Notes: generated from the letters alone by a model not told the origin. A stretch of DNA of 64,000 nt from Novosphingobium meiothermophilum (GCF_003171715.1 NZ_QGHL01000008.1:248001-312000), one strand, 5' to 3'. Numbered from the stretch's first letter, positions 39,450 to 48,694 are shown. Numbers and translations are program-made.

Positions 39450-39686
39450 ATGGCTGATTCCGCCGACGACCGCCTGCGCCTCCTGATCGAACGGATCGAA
39501 CGTCTGGAGGAAGAGAAGAAGGGCATCGCCGACGACATCAAGGACGTTTACAACGAGGCCAAGGCCACAGGCTACGACGCCAAGATCATGCGCCAGATCG
39601 TCCGCCTGCGGAAGATGAAGCCCGATGACCGGCGCGAGATGGAAGCCGTTCTCGAAACCTACAAGAACGCCCTCGGCATCGACTGA
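39450..39686 (+). CDS. DUF2312 / GapR-like nucleoid-associated protein
   Basis: 78 aa. The sequence [20 protein letters not shown] followed by [11 protein letters not shown] and MRQIVRLRK is typical of DUF2312, the family of Caulobacter GapR, which binds overtwisted AT-rich DNA ahead of polymerases and helps replication. It should be a helical dimer or tetramer. CGGAG lies about 10 nt upstream. Function here is inferred from the family. Confidence 0.9.
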   Translation: MADSADDRLRLLIERIERLEEEKKGIADDIKDVYNEAKATGYDAKIMRQIVRLRKMKPDDRREMEAVLETYKNALGID

Positions 39687-39782
39687 TGCCTGCCTGCGGG
39701 GGTGAAAACCCCTCGGCATTGACTTGTGCGGCCGCTAGGCTGGCCTGACTCAATTGCAGAACCTGAGTTCGAAAGGGCAGCC

Positions 39783-40100
39783 ATGATCCTTACCACCACG
39801 TCGCGCATCGAAGGTCGGCCGGTGCAGCGCTATCTCGGCGTAGTAACCGGCGAGGTCATCCTCGGCGCCAACATCGTGCGCGACATCTTTGCCTCTGTCA
39901 CCGACATCTTCGGCGGCCGATCGGGCAAGTATGAGGAAGTGCTGGCCCGCGGCCGCGAACAGGCCCTGCGCGAACTGGAAGATCGTGCCCGCTCGCTTGG
40001 CGCCAATGCGGTGATCGGGCTGGATATCGATTATGAAACCATCGGCGCGCGCGGCTCGATGCTGATGGTAAGCGTGAGCGGCACGGCAGTGCTGGTCTGA
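39783..40100 (+). CDS. YbjQ/UPF0145 family protein
   Basis: 105 aa. The whole protein matches the YbjQ family: an opening beta strand ([11 protein letters not shown]), [19 protein letters not shown], and a C-terminal sequence with [14 protein letters not shown]. Family members form a homo-oligomeric barrel of unknown function, sometimes linked to heavy metals. It precedes ruvA in the same direction with a 72-bp gap. Confidence 0.88.
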   Translation: MILTTTSRIEGRPVQRYLGVVTGEVILGANIVRDIFASVTDIFGGRSGKYEEVLARGREQALRELEDRARSLGANAVIGLDIDYETIGARGSMLMVSVSGTAVLV

Positions 40101-40172
40101 AGATCGGGCCGCATGCGCCCTTTCCACCCTGCCCCTTGCACCCCGCACAAGGGCGGTGCATAGGAACAAACC

Positions 40173-40790
40173 ATGATCGCCAAGCTCACCGGCATACTCG
40201 ATGATACCGGCCCGGACTGGGCGGTGATCGACGTGAACGGCGTGGGCTATCTCGTCCATTGCTCGGCCAAGACGCTCAGCCACCTCGGCAACCGCGGCGA
40301 CAGGGTGGTGGTCCACACCGAAATGCAGGTGAGCGAAACCGACCAGCGCCTCATCGGCTTTGCCAGCGCCGGGGAACGTGCGTGGTTCCGCCTGCTGACG
40401 GCAGTGCAGGGCGTTGGCAGCAAGGTGGCGCTGGCCATCCTTTCGGCGCTTTCGGTCGAAGAACTCCAGCGCGCCTGCGCGCAGGGCGATGCCGCCATGG
40501 TCGCCCGCGCCAACGGCGTTGGTCCCAAACTTGCCAGCCGCATCGTAAATGAACTGAAGGACAAGGCGGGCGGCTTGGCGGGTTATGCTTCCCCGATCGG
40601 CATGGGCAGCGACGAAGGGTTCACTCCACCTCCCGGCAACGCCAGCGCCGATGCGGTCTCGGCCTTGCAGAACCTCGGCTTCAAGCCGGCTGTCGCCAGC
40701 AGCGCCGTGGCCGCAGCAGTCAAGGAACTGGGCGAGGATGCAGGCCTGAACGATCTGGTGCGCGTGGCGCTGAAGAGAGCGGCGGGGTGA
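40173..40790 (+). CDS. ruvA: Holliday junction DNA helicase subunit RuvA
   Basis: 205 aa. It has the N-terminal OB fold ([23 protein letters not shown]), two helix-hairpin-helix motifs ([30 protein letters not shown]) and a C-terminal RuvB-binding domain after a flexible linker. It binds four-way junctions and loads RuvB. The ruvB start follows after 1 nt. Confidence 0.97.
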   Translation: MIAKLTGILDDTGPDWAVIDVNGVGYLVHCSAKTLSHLGNRGDRVVVHTEMQVSETDQRLIGFASAGERAWFRLLTAVQGVGSKVALAILSALSVEELQRACAQGDAAMVARANGVGPKLASRIVNELKDKAGGLAGYASPIGMGSDEGFTPPPGNASADAVSALQNLGFKPAVASSAVAAAVKELGEDAGLNDLVRVALKRAAG

Positions 40791-40791
40791 G

Positions 40792-41832
40792 ATGACCGAT
40801 AACCCGCTCCTTTCCGCCGCCTCTCAGATCGAGGATCAGGACGCCGCGCTGCGCCCGAAGACGCTGGCCGAGTTTGTCGGGCAGGCGGCGGCGAAGGACA
40901 ACCTGCACGTCTTTATCGAAAGCGCCAAGATGCGGCGCGAGGCGATGGATCACGTGCTGTTCTTCGGCCCGCCGGGGCTGGGCAAGACCACGCTGGCGCA
41001 GATCATCGCGCGCGAACTGGGCGTCAACTTCCGCGCCACGTCCGGCCCGGTCATCGCCAAGGCGGGCGATCTTGCCGCCCTCCTGACCAATCTTGAGCAT
41101 GGCGACGTGCTCTTCATCGATGAAATCCACCGCCTCAATCCGGTGGTCGAGGAAGTTCTCTATCCGGCGATGGAGGACCGCGCGCTTGATCTGATGATCG
41201 GCGAGGGGCCTTCGGCGCGCTCGGTGCGGATCGACCTGCCGCCCTTCACCCTGATCGGCGCGACCACCCGGCAGGGTCTTTTGCAAACCCCGCTGCGGGA
41301 CCGGTTCGGCATTCCGGTGCGGCTCCAGTTCTATTCGGTCGAAGAGCTTGAGCGCGTGGTTGTGCGCGGCGCCAGCCTGATGGGCATCGGCATCGACAAG
41401 GGCGGCGCCACCGAGATCGCCCGCCGTTCACGCGGGACGCCGCGCGTGGCCGGGCGCCTGCTGCGCCGCGTGCGCGATTTTGCGCAGGTCGCCGGCGCGC
41501 AGGTGATCAGCGAATCGATTGCCGACGACGCATTGACCCGCCTTGAGGTCGACAAGATCGGGCTGGACCTGCAGGACCGCCGCTATCTCATGATGATCGC
41601 GGATATCTACAAGGGTGGGCCGGTGGGCGTCGAAACCCTTGCCGCAGGACTTTCTGAGCCGCGTGACACGATCGAGGAAGTGATCGAGCCTTACCTCATC
41701 CAGCTTGGCCTGATTGCCCGCACCGCGCGCGGACGCTGCCTCAATGACCGCGGCTGGCAGCATCTCGGCCTTGCTCCGCCAACCGGGCAGAAGGCCGGCG
41801 AACTTCCCGGCCTGTTCGACAGCGCTGACTGA
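40792..41832 (+). CDS. ruvB: Holliday junction DNA helicase motor RuvB
   Basis: 346 aa. Walker [10 protein letters not shown] is at 59-67, Walker [11 protein letters not shown] follows, and the sensor region ATTRQG and the C-terminal winged helix [10 protein letters not shown] complete the family pattern. It drives branch migration of Holliday junctions with RuvA. The resolvase ruvC is not in this operon but 1.7 kb away on the other strand. Confidence 0.98.
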   Translation: MTDNPLLSAASQIEDQDAALRPKTLAEFVGQAAAKDNLHVFIESAKMRREAMDHVLFFGPPGLGKTTLAQIIARELGVNFRATSGPVIAKAGDLAALLTNLEHGDVLFIDEIHRLNPVVEEVLYPAMEDRALDLMIGEGPSARSVRIDLPPFTLIGATTRQGLLQTPLRDRFGIPVRLQFYSVEELERVVVRGASLMGIGIDKGGATEIARRSRGTPRVAGRLLRRVRDFAQVAGAQVISESIADDALTRLEVDKIGLDLQDRRYLMMIADIYKGGPVGVETLAAGLSEPRDTIEEVIEPYLIQLGLIARTARGRCLNDRGWQHLGLAPPTGQKAGELPGLFDSAD

Positions 41833-42061
41833 CGGACGTCGCCTGCGATAAGGACTCGCGCCGGATTCGGTCCCATATTGGCACAAGGTGAACGGCCTGC
41901 CCGGATCGGTCCCGATTTCGGTCAGAATCCGGCCTGCAAAGAGGGTTAACGGCATTGCCCTTGGCCCGGCCATCTGCGTTGTTTGATCCGTCAAGGAGGG
42001 CCAACAGGGCGTTAACCGCGCATCTGCTAAGCCGCTCCCAGGAAAGAACGAGAGCAAGATC
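41833..42061 (+). promoter_or_regulatory. Upstream region of the PEP-CTERM protein gene
   Basis: 229 bp. GGGTTAAC (41944-41950) and GCGTTAACC (42010-42017) are two GTTAAC-containing sequences in opposite arrangement, 66 bp apart. No further element is obvious; the translation start has only a weak ribosome binding site (AGGAAAGAACGAG). Confidence 0.35.
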
Positions 42062-43408
42062 ATGTCTGTTCGGATGGCTTTGGCAAAACTGGCGGCAGCG
42101 GCAGCAGGCGGGGCAATGCTCGGCGGCGGTGCGGTTCACGTGTCCGAACCTGCAAGTTCAAGCGAGATCCACCGCGTCAAGCCGGTGAAGGTCAAGCAGG
42201 CCAAGGTGGCCAAGCGTGTGGCTCCGGCCCGCAAGAGCGCGCGGGTCGTCCATCGCGCGCGCCGCGTGGTGACAACCACCACGACGCGCACCTGCCAGCC
42301 AGCGCAGCAAATGGCGATGATGCCCGTGCCCTACATGCCGCCCATGCCCCCACAGCCCGTGGGCGGCGGCGGTGGCGGCGTGCCGGTCGTGATCGGCGGC
42401 GGCGGCTTCGGCGGCTTTGGCGGCGGCTTTTTCGGCGGGTTCTTCGGCGGCAGCGGCGGCGGTGGCGGCGGCAGCGTCGTGATTTCCTCGACCAGCACGG
42501 GCTCGTCCTCCACTTCCGGCGGTTCGACCTCGACCTCCGGCGGCTCTACATCCACGTCTGGCGGTTCCACCTCGTCGACATCGGGGGGCGTCTCGACCTC
42601 GACCGGCGGGGTTTCAACGTCAACCGGCGGCATCTCCAGCACCAGTTCTACCGGCGGGGTCTCGACTTCTACCGGGGGCGTATCCACCTCGACGTCGACC
42701 GGTGGTGTCTCAACCTCCACGGGCGGGGTTTCGACCTCAAGCTCGACCTCGTCCGGCAATGTCTCCACCTCAAGCGGCGCGGTCAGCAGTTCGTCCAGCA
42801 CCTCCTCCGGCAATGTCAGCAGCAGTTCGGGGAACGTCTCGTCGTCGAGCGGCAACGTGTCCTCTTCCAGCGGCAATGTTTCATCGTCGAGCGGGAACGT
42901 CTCTTCCTCAAGCGGTAATGTGTCCTCGTCGAGCGGGAATGACGTCTCCTCCTCCAGCGGGAACGTCAGTTCCTCATCGGGCAACGTTACCTCCAGTTCT
43001 TCGTCCTCGACGTCTTCGGGCAACGTGAGCACCAGCAGTTCCACGTCGTCCTCGTCAGGCAATGTCAGCACCAGCAGCTCGACATCGACTTCGTCGGGCA
43101 ACGTCAGCACGAGTTCGTCGACATCGACGTCTTCGGGCAATGTGAGCACGAGCTCCTCGACTTCGAGCAGCACCAGCAGCTCGACCTCCAGCTCGACCTC
43201 CTCATCCACCTCGTCTTCGACCTCCAGCTCGACATCGACTTCCAGCTCCACCTCCTCGTCGAACGGCGGCACGACGACGGGCGGAACCAACGGGGGCACC
43301 GATGTGCCCGAACCCTCGATGGTGATCCTGTTCGGAGCGGCGGCGGCGGCTCTGGTTGCGCGGCGGCGTTTCGGCGCGCCCAGGCAGGCTCGCGCGCCGC
43401 GCGGCTGA
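42062..43408 (+). CDS. Ser/Thr/Gly-rich repeat protein with PEP-CTERM sorting signal
   Basis: 448 aa. An N-terminal signal-like hydrophobic segment (residues 5-25) is followed by a Lys/Arg-rich region (about 35-75), a Pro/Met patch, a Gly-rich block (about 100-140) and about 270 residues almost wholly Ser, Thr, Gly, Asn and Val. Eight units of SSSSGNV lie at 42818-42988, one with an added Asp (SSSSGNDV). The C-terminus is VPEP, a hydrophobic helix and RRR, a PEP-CTERM exosortase signal, so it should be processed in the inner membrane and exported or surface-bound. Ser codons vary freely across repeats, implying selection on the protein. No exosortase gene is in this window. Confidence 0.85.
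   Translation: MSVRMALAKLAAAAAGGAMLGGGAVHVSEPASSSEIHRVKPVKVKQAKVAKRVAPARKSARVVHRARRVVTTTTTRTCQPAQQMAMMPVPYMPPMPPQPVGGGGGGVPVVIGGGGFGGFGGGFFGGFFGGSGGGGGGSVVISSTSTGSSSTSGGSTSTSGGSTSTSGGSTSSTSGGVSTSTGGVSTSTGGISSTSSTGGVSTSTGGVSTSTSTGGVSTSTGGVSTSSSTSSGNVSTSSGAVSSSSSTSSGNVSSSSGNVSSSSGNVSSSSGNVSSSSGNVSSSSGNVSSSSGNDVSSSSGNVSSSSGNVTSSSSSSTSSGNVSTSSSTSSSSGNVSTSSSTSTSSGNVSTSSSTSTSSGNVSTSSSTSSSTSSSTSSSTSSSTSSSTSSSTSTSSSTSSSNGGTTTGGTNGGTDVPEPSMVILFGAAAAALVARRRFGAPRQARAPRG
42818..42988 (+). repeat. Eight 21-bp coding units (SSSSGNV) in the PEP-CTERM protein
   Basis: Eight in-frame heptads, the sixth followed by an extra GAC codon, giving 171 bp (8 x 21 + 3). DNA copies differ mainly in synonymous Ser codons (TCN and AGY mixed), so this is a protein-level repeat and not recent DNA slippage. 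Confidence 0.85.
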
Positions 43409-43418
43409 AGCATTTCAT

Positions 43419-43436
43419 CGCCTGCCGCGGCAGGCG
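43419..43436. repeat. 18-bp perfect palindrome downstream of the PEP-CTERM gene
   Basis: CGCCTGCC GC GGCAGGCG is fully self-complementary over 18 bp, 10 nt after the stop. As RNA it gives a short stem; it is probably part of the terminator region with the next element. Confidence 0.45.
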
Positions 43437-43442
43437 AGCGGG

Positions 43443-43473
43443 AAGGGCGGCCTCCGGGGGGAGCCGCCCTTTT
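43443..43473 (+). terminator. Rho-independent terminator of the PEP-CTERM gene
   Basis: AAGGGCGGC (43443-43451) pairs with GCCGCCCTT (43463-43471) around an 11-nt loop, ending in TTTT then CTG. This is the clearest intrinsic terminator here and may also stop transcription from ruvC on the other strand. Confidence 0.8.
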
Positions 43474-43513
43474 CTGTGCGAAGTGTGCCTTGCGGGGTAA
43501 GCTGCCGGGCGCG

Positions 43514-43990
43514 TTAGCGGTGGCTGCCGAGCATGTTGGCGTGGGTGATGGCCACCGCCAGAGCGTCGGCCGCATCTTCGCCGGCAAGTAGCACGCCGGG
43601 CAGCAGGATCTTCAGCATGTGCTGGATCTGCTGCTTTTCCGCGCCGCCCGTGCCGACGAGTGCTTTCTTGATGACCTTGGTCGGATACTCGGCAACCGGT
43701 ATGCCAGCGCGCGCCACGGCGACCATCGCCACCCCGCGCGCCTGCCCCAGCTTGAGCGTGGACTGCGGATTGACGTTGACGAAGACCTCTTCGACCGCGC
43801 CGCTGTCGGGCCTGTAGATGTCGATCACCGAGGCAAGGGCGGCATCCAGTTCCACAAGGCGTTCGGCCATCGTGGCCTTGTTGTCGGTGCGGATCTGCCC
43901 GTTGGCGACATGGCTGAGGCGGCTGCCCGCCTTGGACACAACGCCCCAGCCAGTAACGGTGAGGCCGGGGTCGATACCCAGGATTATCAT
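43514..43990 (-). CDS. ruvC: Holliday junction resolvase RuvC
   Basis: 158 aa. The first catalytic acid is Asp7 in [29 protein letters not shown] and a C-terminal [13 protein letters not shown] carry the other metal ligands. It cuts Holliday junctions moved by RuvAB. It lies 1 nt after the small membrane gene and follows yebC, the usual yebC-ruvC order, but in the direction opposite to ruvAB. Confidence 0.97.
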   Translation of the reverse strand: MIILGIDPGLTVTGWGVVSKAGSRLSHVANGQIRTDNKATMAERLVELDAALASVIDIYRPDSGAVEEVFVNVNPQSTLKLGQARGVAMVAVARAGIPVAEYPTKVIKKALVGTGGAEKQQIQHMLKILLPGVLLAGEDAADALAVAITHANMLGSHR

Positions 43991-43991
43991 C

Positions 43992-44342
43992 CTACAGCTT
44001 CAGTCCGAAGCGCGGACCGATCTGCATCATCGCCAGATAGAGCAGCACGGTGAGCGCACACCCCGCAACCAGCGCTATCCAGAACGACACGCCATGGCGC
44101 AGCAGCGCCGGGATCAGCAGAAACATCGGCAGCGATGGCAGCACATACCAGAACGTCGCTTCGGCATGGATCGCCATGTTCTCGGCATCCGGGCGGGCGT
44201 GCCACAGGAACACCATGCCGAGCACGGATACGAGCGGAAGCGAGGCGACCAGTGCGCCCAGCGCAGGCAGACGCTTTCCGGTTTCGGCAATGGCCGCGAT
44301 CAGCACGCCCGACAGGAGCGCCTTGGCGACCAGTTGCCACAT
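43992..44342 (-). CDS. DUF3147-type small membrane protein
   Basis: 116 aa with four predicted membrane helices. The opening [29 protein letters not shown] fits DUF3147, an inner membrane family of unknown role. It sits between yebC (8 nt upstream) and ruvC (1 nt downstream), so it should be co-transcribed with them. No catalytic residues are evident. Confidence 0.8.
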   Translation of the reverse strand: MWQLVAKALLSGVLIAAIAETGKRLPALGALVASLPLVSVLGMVFLWHARPDAENMAIHAEATFWYVLPSLPMFLLIPALLRHGVSFWIALVAGCALTVLLYLAMMQIGPRFGLKL

Positions 44343-44350
44343 GCCCGCAA

Positions 44351-45115
44351 TCAGCCCAGCTTTTCCATGACCTCATCGGGGATTTCGTAGTTGCCCCAGA
44401 CGGTCTGCACATCGTCATCGTCGTCAAGCACGTCGATCAGCTTGAGGAGCGTTGCGGCGTCTTCGGCGGAAACTTCAGTCTTCATGTTGGGACGCCAGGC
44501 GAGTTTCACCCCTTCGGCCTCGCCCAGAACCTTTTCGAGTTCGCGGGCGACTTCGTGCAGGTTCTCCACCGCAACCCAGATCTGGTGGCTGCCGGGGTTC
44601 TCGTCGCCATCGCCCATATCGGACTCGACATCGTCCGCGCCCGCCTCGATCGCGGCTTCCAGAACCTTTTCCTCATCGCCCACCTTGGCCGGATATTCGA
44701 TCAGGCCGAGGCGTTCAAAGCCATGGCTCACCGCGCCGCTCGCACCAAGATTGCCGCCATTCTTGGCAAAGGCGGTGCGCACGTTGGTGGCGGTGCGGTT
44801 GCGGTTGTCGGTCAGCGCCTCGACGATGATCGCCACGCCGCCAGGGCCATAGCCTTCGTAGCGCACTTCCTCGTAATTTTCGGCATCGCCCTTCGACGCC
44901 TTGTCGATCGCGCGGGCGATGTTGTCCTTGGGCATGGACTGGGCCTTGGCCGCGTTCACCGCCGCGCGCAGGCGCGGGTTCATGTCGGGATCGGGCATGC
45001 CCATCTTGGCCGCCACGGTGATTTCGCGCGAAAGCTTGGAGAACATCGCCGAGCGCTTCTTGTCCTGCGCGCCCTTGCGATGCATGATGTTCTTGAATTT
45101 GGAATGGCCTGCCAT
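44351..45115 (-). CDS. yebC: YebC/PmpR family regulator
   Basis: 254 aa. The opening [17 protein letters not shown] and [17 protein letters not shown] are family signatures of YebC/TACO1. Known members act as DNA-binding regulators or, as shown more recently for the family, as factors that help translation of difficult peptide stretches. Full length is present. It begins the run yebC, DUF3147, ruvC. Confidence 0.95.
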   Translation of the reverse strand: MAGHSKFKNIMHRKGAQDKKRSAMFSKLSREITVAAKMGMPDPDMNPRLRAAVNAAKAQSMPKDNIARAIDKASKGDAENYEEVRYEGYGPGGVAIIVEALTDNRNRTATNVRTAFAKNGGNLGASGAVSHGFERLGLIEYPAKVGDEEKVLEAAIEAGADDVESDMGDGDENPGSHQIWVAVENLHEVARELEKVLGEAEGVKLAWRPNMKTEVSAEDAATLLKLIDVLDDDDDVQTVWGNYEIPDEVMEKLG

Positions 45116-45237
45116 GATCCGTCTTCTTGCGGTGATCGTGAGTCTGCAAGGCCCCTAGCCCACGCGGCGGCCTTCTGGCAATCGCCGCGCAAAGGCGGAC
45201 TGGCGCAATCGGCCATTTGGCGGCAGAACAGGCGCCG

Positions 45238-45927
45238 ATGATACGCCAGACCCTGACCGAACTCGTCGCGTTCCTGAAGAACCCCCGCCCGATGATTGCC
45301 GAAGGCCTGAACGCCGATGGCGCGATCCAGCGCTGGCTGGTGCTGGCTGTGGTGCAGATCGGCGGACTGGGGCTGGTCGTCATGCCGCTGATGCTGGGCT
45401 GGCAGAAGCTGTTCGGCCTGCCATCGCCCAATGCCTTCGAGGGTCTTTCTCCGCTGGCGCTGTGGGGCGGGGCGGTGCTGCTCGCGCCGGTGCTGGAGGA
45501 ACTGTTCTTCCGCGGCTGGATGAGCGGTCGGCCCGCCACGCTCGCGACGATGGCGCTCGTCATGGTGGAACTGCCGCTTTATGCCGCATTCGGACGGGGC
45601 AATCCCCTCGTCGGCGGAGCAATCCTGCTTGCCACGGTCATTGTCGGTGCGGTGCTGTGGTATCGCCTCGATGCCCGCCGCACGGTGCCGGGCTGGTTCG
45701 TGCGCAGCTTTCCATGGCTGTTTCACACCATGACCGCGCTTTTCGCGCTGCTCCACGTGTTCAACTATCCCAAGGTCAGCCTGATCGTCCTGCCGATGGT
45801 CCTGCCGCAATACTTTTCGGGGCTGATGTTCGGCCACATGCGGGTGCGGCTCGGCCTGCTGGCGGCAATCCTCAACCACATTGCATCCAACGCCATCATG
45901 CTGACGCTGGCGCAACTGTCGGCCTAA
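45238..45927 (+). CDS. CPBP-family intramembrane protease
   Basis: 229 aa with about seven membrane helices. The first CPBP motif is EELFFR near residue 90, and His residues appear later (ALLHVFNY and ILNHIASN), together giving the Glu-Glu-Arg and His sites of Abi/CAAX-type proteases. It probably cleaves or modifies membrane substrates. The ATG at 45238 has CAGG just upstream. It is divergent from yebC and its end overlaps the lipoprotein gene on the other strand by 4 bp. Confidence 0.88.
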   Translation: MIRQTLTELVAFLKNPRPMIAEGLNADGAIQRWLVLAVVQIGGLGLVVMPLMLGWQKLFGLPSPNAFEGLSPLALWGGAVLLAPVLEELFFRGWMSGRPATLATMALVMVELPLYAAFGRGNPLVGGAILLATVIVGAVLWYRLDARRTVPGWFVRSFPWLFHTMTALFALLHVFNYPKVSLIVLPMVLPQYFSGLMFGHMRVRLGLLAAILNHIASNAIMLTLAQLSA

Positions 45928-46547
45928 TCGATCACGAGATAGTATCCGGCCGCGCTTGCCGACGAATTGCTCAGCACGATTTCGAAGCGCCCGCTGTAGA
46001 GCGGAGTCCACGTGCATTCGGGATTGCGCGCACGCGCGGGCGGGCAGACGGGGCGCGCTTCGGCATCGAGCACGGCAAACTCGATGGCGGCCTGCGCCGG
46101 TGTCGCCACGGCCACGCGGGCGATGCGGCCACCGTTGAACAGTTGCGGCAGGCGGACGCTGGTGCCGGGGGGAAGCTGACCGGCCTTGTAGGCCGGACCA
46201 AGCAAACGCCCGCGATAGGGCGGGGTTTGCGGCATATGCGCCGTGCTGCGCCACGCAGCGACCGGATCGGCCTCCGGATCAAGGGGGCGGGCGCCATATG
46301 CGTCGAGCATGGCGATGGCCCTGCCCAGCGCGCGCGGATCATCTTGGGTGGCATCGGCTTCGGCCAGCAGCCGGGCAATGTGTGCGGCAGGCTGATCCGC
46401 CACGGGTGCCACCGCTGCCGGATGAGAACGGGCGTGCGCATCGGGTGCTGCGCGGCCCGTGCTGCAACCGCCAAAGCCCGTGGCAAGCACGATGAGGGCC
46501 GCCGCCACCCCCAACGGGTTATGCATCTTCGCTTTCGCAAAGGTCAT
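45924..46547 (-). CDS. Putative lipoprotein in the second two-component operon
   Basis: 207 aa. A signal peptide with lipobox FGGC (Cys near residue 28) suggests membrane anchoring. The mature protein is Ala/Pro-rich, then a C-terminal region of about 80 residues with alternating strands (RIARVAVATPAQAAIEFAVLD) and CPPARARNPECTW that resembles a beta-sandwich. No family is recognised. Its start overlaps the histidine kinase stop (ATGA), making it the last gene of regulator-kinase-lipoprotein, so it may sense or be controlled with them. Confidence 0.75.
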   Translation of the reverse strand: MTFAKAKMHNPLGVAAALIVLATGFGGCSTGRAAPDAHARSHPAAVAPVADQPAAHIARLLAEADATQDDPRALGRAIAMLDAYGARPLDPEADPVAAWRSTAHMPQTPPYRGRLLGPAYKAGQLPPGTSVRLPQLFNGGRIARVAVATPAQAAIEFAVLDAEARPVCPPARARNPECTWTPLYSGRFEIVLSNSSASAAGYYLVID

Positions 46548-47914
46548 GGTGCAGGCTCCAGAATGAACTTCGCGCCACGCGGACTGTCGCCCAGATGCAG
46601 GATCATGCCGTGCCGTTCGGCGATGGCTTTCGAAAGGGCAAGCCCCAGCCCGTGGCCGGGCTTTTCCGGCCCTTCCGGGTCGGCTGGGGCGGTGACGCGC
46701 GAAAAGCGTTCGAAGATGCGGCTGCGCTGGTCGTGCGGGATGCCGGGGCCATCGTCCTCGACCACGATGCGCGGGCCGGGCCCCACGCTGAGCCGGATCG
46801 TGCCGCCTTCGGGAACGTATTTGATGGCATTGTCAAGCAGGTTGGAAAGTAGCCGCGTGATCTGCATCCGCTCGCCCAGCATGGTCACGCCCGGCGCAAT
46901 CGCGGTTTCGAGCAGAAGCCCTGCATCCTCCGCGCTGCCTTCGTAAAGCTCTGCGAGACTGCGCGCCAGGGCGCTGAGATCAAGTTCGGCAAGCCCTGCC
47001 AGATCGCCCCTGCGGCTTTCGGCAGAGGCAATGTCGAGCAGCGAATCCAGCATGGCTGCGATCGAGCGGATCTCGTCTCTTGCCTGGCCCAGCGGCCCGC
47101 CGGGTGCTTCGGGCCGTTCCTGCATGGCGCTGGCCAGCCGGTTGTCGAGATGCATCAGCGGCGTGCGCACTTCGTGGGCGACATGCTCGGACACCTGCTT
47201 GTAGGCTTTGAGCAGTTGCGCCTTGCGGGCCAGCAGGCGCGTGCCATGGGCGGCGATCTCGTCGATCTCGTCGCCCCCCCGCGACCGGGCCGGAAAACGG
47301 GCGCTGCGGCCGTCGGCGGCGGCCCCCAGCGCGGCATTGACCGCATCCATCCGGCGCGCCAGATGCCGGGCCGTCAGCCATGCAACCAGCGCCACGGCGG
47401 CCACGATGGCCGCGCCGACACCGAGGAACGCTCCCGAAAGCATGGTCTGCGCCGCGCTGTCGCGTTCATACTCGCGGGCGACCAGCAGTTGCAGCCCCGG
47501 TGCCAGGCGCGCTCCTTGCGCATAGACCTTCGTTCCGTCGGAAAGCGCAAGAAAGCCCTGCTCGGATCGCGCTGCGTCGAGAGGCGGCCATTTCGCGATG
47601 TCGCCTGCAAGCGGGCGCCCGGCACCGTCGGCAACAAGATAGTGCGAACGCCGCCCTTCAAGGCTGACGACAGCCTGCCGGTCGTTCACCCGTTGCAGCA
47701 GCTCTTCGCGCCCGGCAGTGGCGTAGATGTCTATCAGCCCGGCAAGATCGGTCGATACCGTAGCCGAGAGCGAGGCGCGGGTCTGGCGCTGGACGGTCAG
47801 CAGCGTGACCGCGAAAAGCACCGCCACCGCCAGGACCGCAATCAGGATCGAGGCGGCAGTGAGTTGCCCGAAGATCGACCGGCGGCGTCTGCGCTGGGGT
47901 GTTGCGGCGTTCAT
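46544..47914 (-). CDS. Sensor histidine kinase
   Basis: 456 aa from an ATG overlapping the response regulator stop. A membrane helix at about 16-40, a periplasmic sensor of about 110 residues, a second helix at about 160-182, HAMP, then the phospho-acceptor HVAHEVRTPLMHL (His247) and ATP-binding domain (NLLDNAIKYV, DDGPGIPHD, GHGLGLALSK). The sensor domain is not recognised. An upstream in-frame extension of 46 codons is not family-like. It pairs with the regulator upstream. Confidence 0.92.
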   Translation of the reverse strand: MNAATPQRRRRRSIFGQLTAASILIAVLAVAVLFAVTLLTVQRQTRASLSATVSTDLAGLIDIYATAGREELLQRVNDRQAVVSLEGRRSHYLVADGAGRPLAGDIAKWPPLDAARSEQGFLALSDGTKVYAQGARLAPGLQLLVAREYERDSAAQTMLSGAFLGVGAAIVAAVALVAWLTARHLARRMDAVNAALGAAADGRSARFPARSRGGDEIDEIAAHGTRLLARKAQLLKAYKQVSEHVAHEVRTPLMHLDNRLASAMQERPEAPGGPLGQARDEIRSIAAMLDSLLDIASAESRRGDLAGLAELDLSALARSLAELYEGSAEDAGLLLETAIAPGVTMLGERMQITRLLSNLLDNAIKYVPEGGTIRLSVGPGPRIVVEDDGPGIPHDQRSRIFERFSRVTAPADPEGPEKPGHGLGLALSKAIAERHGMILHLGDSPRGAKFILEPAP

Positions 47915-48597
47915 TCCCCTCTCGTCAGGCGGTATCCTGCGCCCCAGATGGTTTCGAGCGCAGGGCTGGAAAAGCCGTCTTCCAGCTTGCGGCGCAGGCG
48001 TCCGATGTTCACGTCGACGACATTGGTCTGCGGATCGAAGTTCATGTTCCACACATCGCGCAGCAACATTTCGCGCGTCACGGTCTCGCCCGCATTCTCC
48101 ATGAAATAGCGAAAGAGCGCAAACTCGCGCGGGGAAAGCGGGATGTGTCTGCCGGAACGGAACGCCGTGCGGGCCTTAACGTGGCATTCGAAGGCACCAT
48201 AGATGATGACCGCTCCGTGAACGGCACCGGCCGCACGGCGATGCAGCGCGCGCAGCCGGGCCACCAGTTCGGGCGGTTCGTAAGGCTTGGCAAGGTAATC
48301 ATCCACGCCCGCTTCCAGCCCTTCAATGCGGTTCTCGCTGCGGCCCAGCGCCGAAAGCATCAGCACCGGCGTGCCCACCCCCGCCGCGCGCAACCGCGAC
48401 ACGATGGTCAGGCCGTCGATATCGGGCAGCATCCGGTCAAGGATGATGACATCGAAGGGTTCGGCGCCCGCACGCTGGAGCCCGCCGGTCCCGGTCTGTT
48501 CCCAGGCCAGGCGATCGCCATCGGCATCGAGCAGCGAGCGCACGGCTTCTGCGGCGCGCGGATCGTCTTCAACGTAAAGGATGTTGAGGTTGCTCAT
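47911..48597 (-). CDS. OmpR-family response regulator
   Basis: 228 aa. The receiver has acidic DD at 11-12 and phospho-acceptor Asp54 in IILDRMLPD, with Lys in LAKPYEP. The C-terminal winged helix (VVDVNIGRLRRKLE, TIWGAGYRL) is OmpR-type. It is the first gene of the operon with the kinase and lipoprotein, overlapping the kinase by 4 nt. Confidence 0.95.
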   Translation of the reverse strand: MSNLNILYVEDDPRAAEAVRSLLDADGDRLAWEQTGTGGLQRAGAEPFDVIILDRMLPDIDGLTIVSRLRAAGVGTPVLMLSALGRSENRIEGLEAGVDDYLAKPYEPPELVARLRALHRRAAGAVHGAVIIYGAFECHVKARTAFRSGRHIPLSPREFALFRYFMENAGETVTREMLLRDVWNMNFDPQTNVVDVNIGRLRRKLEDGFSSPALETIWGAGYRLTRGE

Positions 48598-48629
48598 CGG
48601 TCCCGTGTTTCCAGATCGCCAAATGGCAA

Positions 48630-48662
48630 ACCGTCCGGCGCGATCATTTCACGCCGGACGGT
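48630..48662 (-). terminator. Strong hairpin between CsgG-like gene and the response regulator
   Basis: ACCGTCCGGCG (48630-48640) pairs perfectly over 11 bp with CGCCGGACGGT (48652-48662), loop 11 nt. In the direction of the CsgG-like gene it is followed by TTTGCCATTT, a weak T tract. It ends 32 nt before the response regulator gene, so it could be a terminator or a leader element. Confidence 0.55.
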
Positions 48663-48694
48663 GGCCATGCAACACCTGCCTTGCCGTGAGGGCT

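Noticed and set aside
42818..42988. Regular 21-bp repeats considered as a CRISPR-like or tandem DNA array
   Set aside because: Units are in frame, contiguous and vary at synonymous positions, so they are protein repeats with no spacers.
42331..43587. 418-codon open frame opposite the PEP-CTERM gene, very rich in Glu, Val and Leu
   Set aside because: It is the reverse complement of Ser codons in a low-complexity region, with no start signal or domain; it runs through ruvC's end and the terminator.
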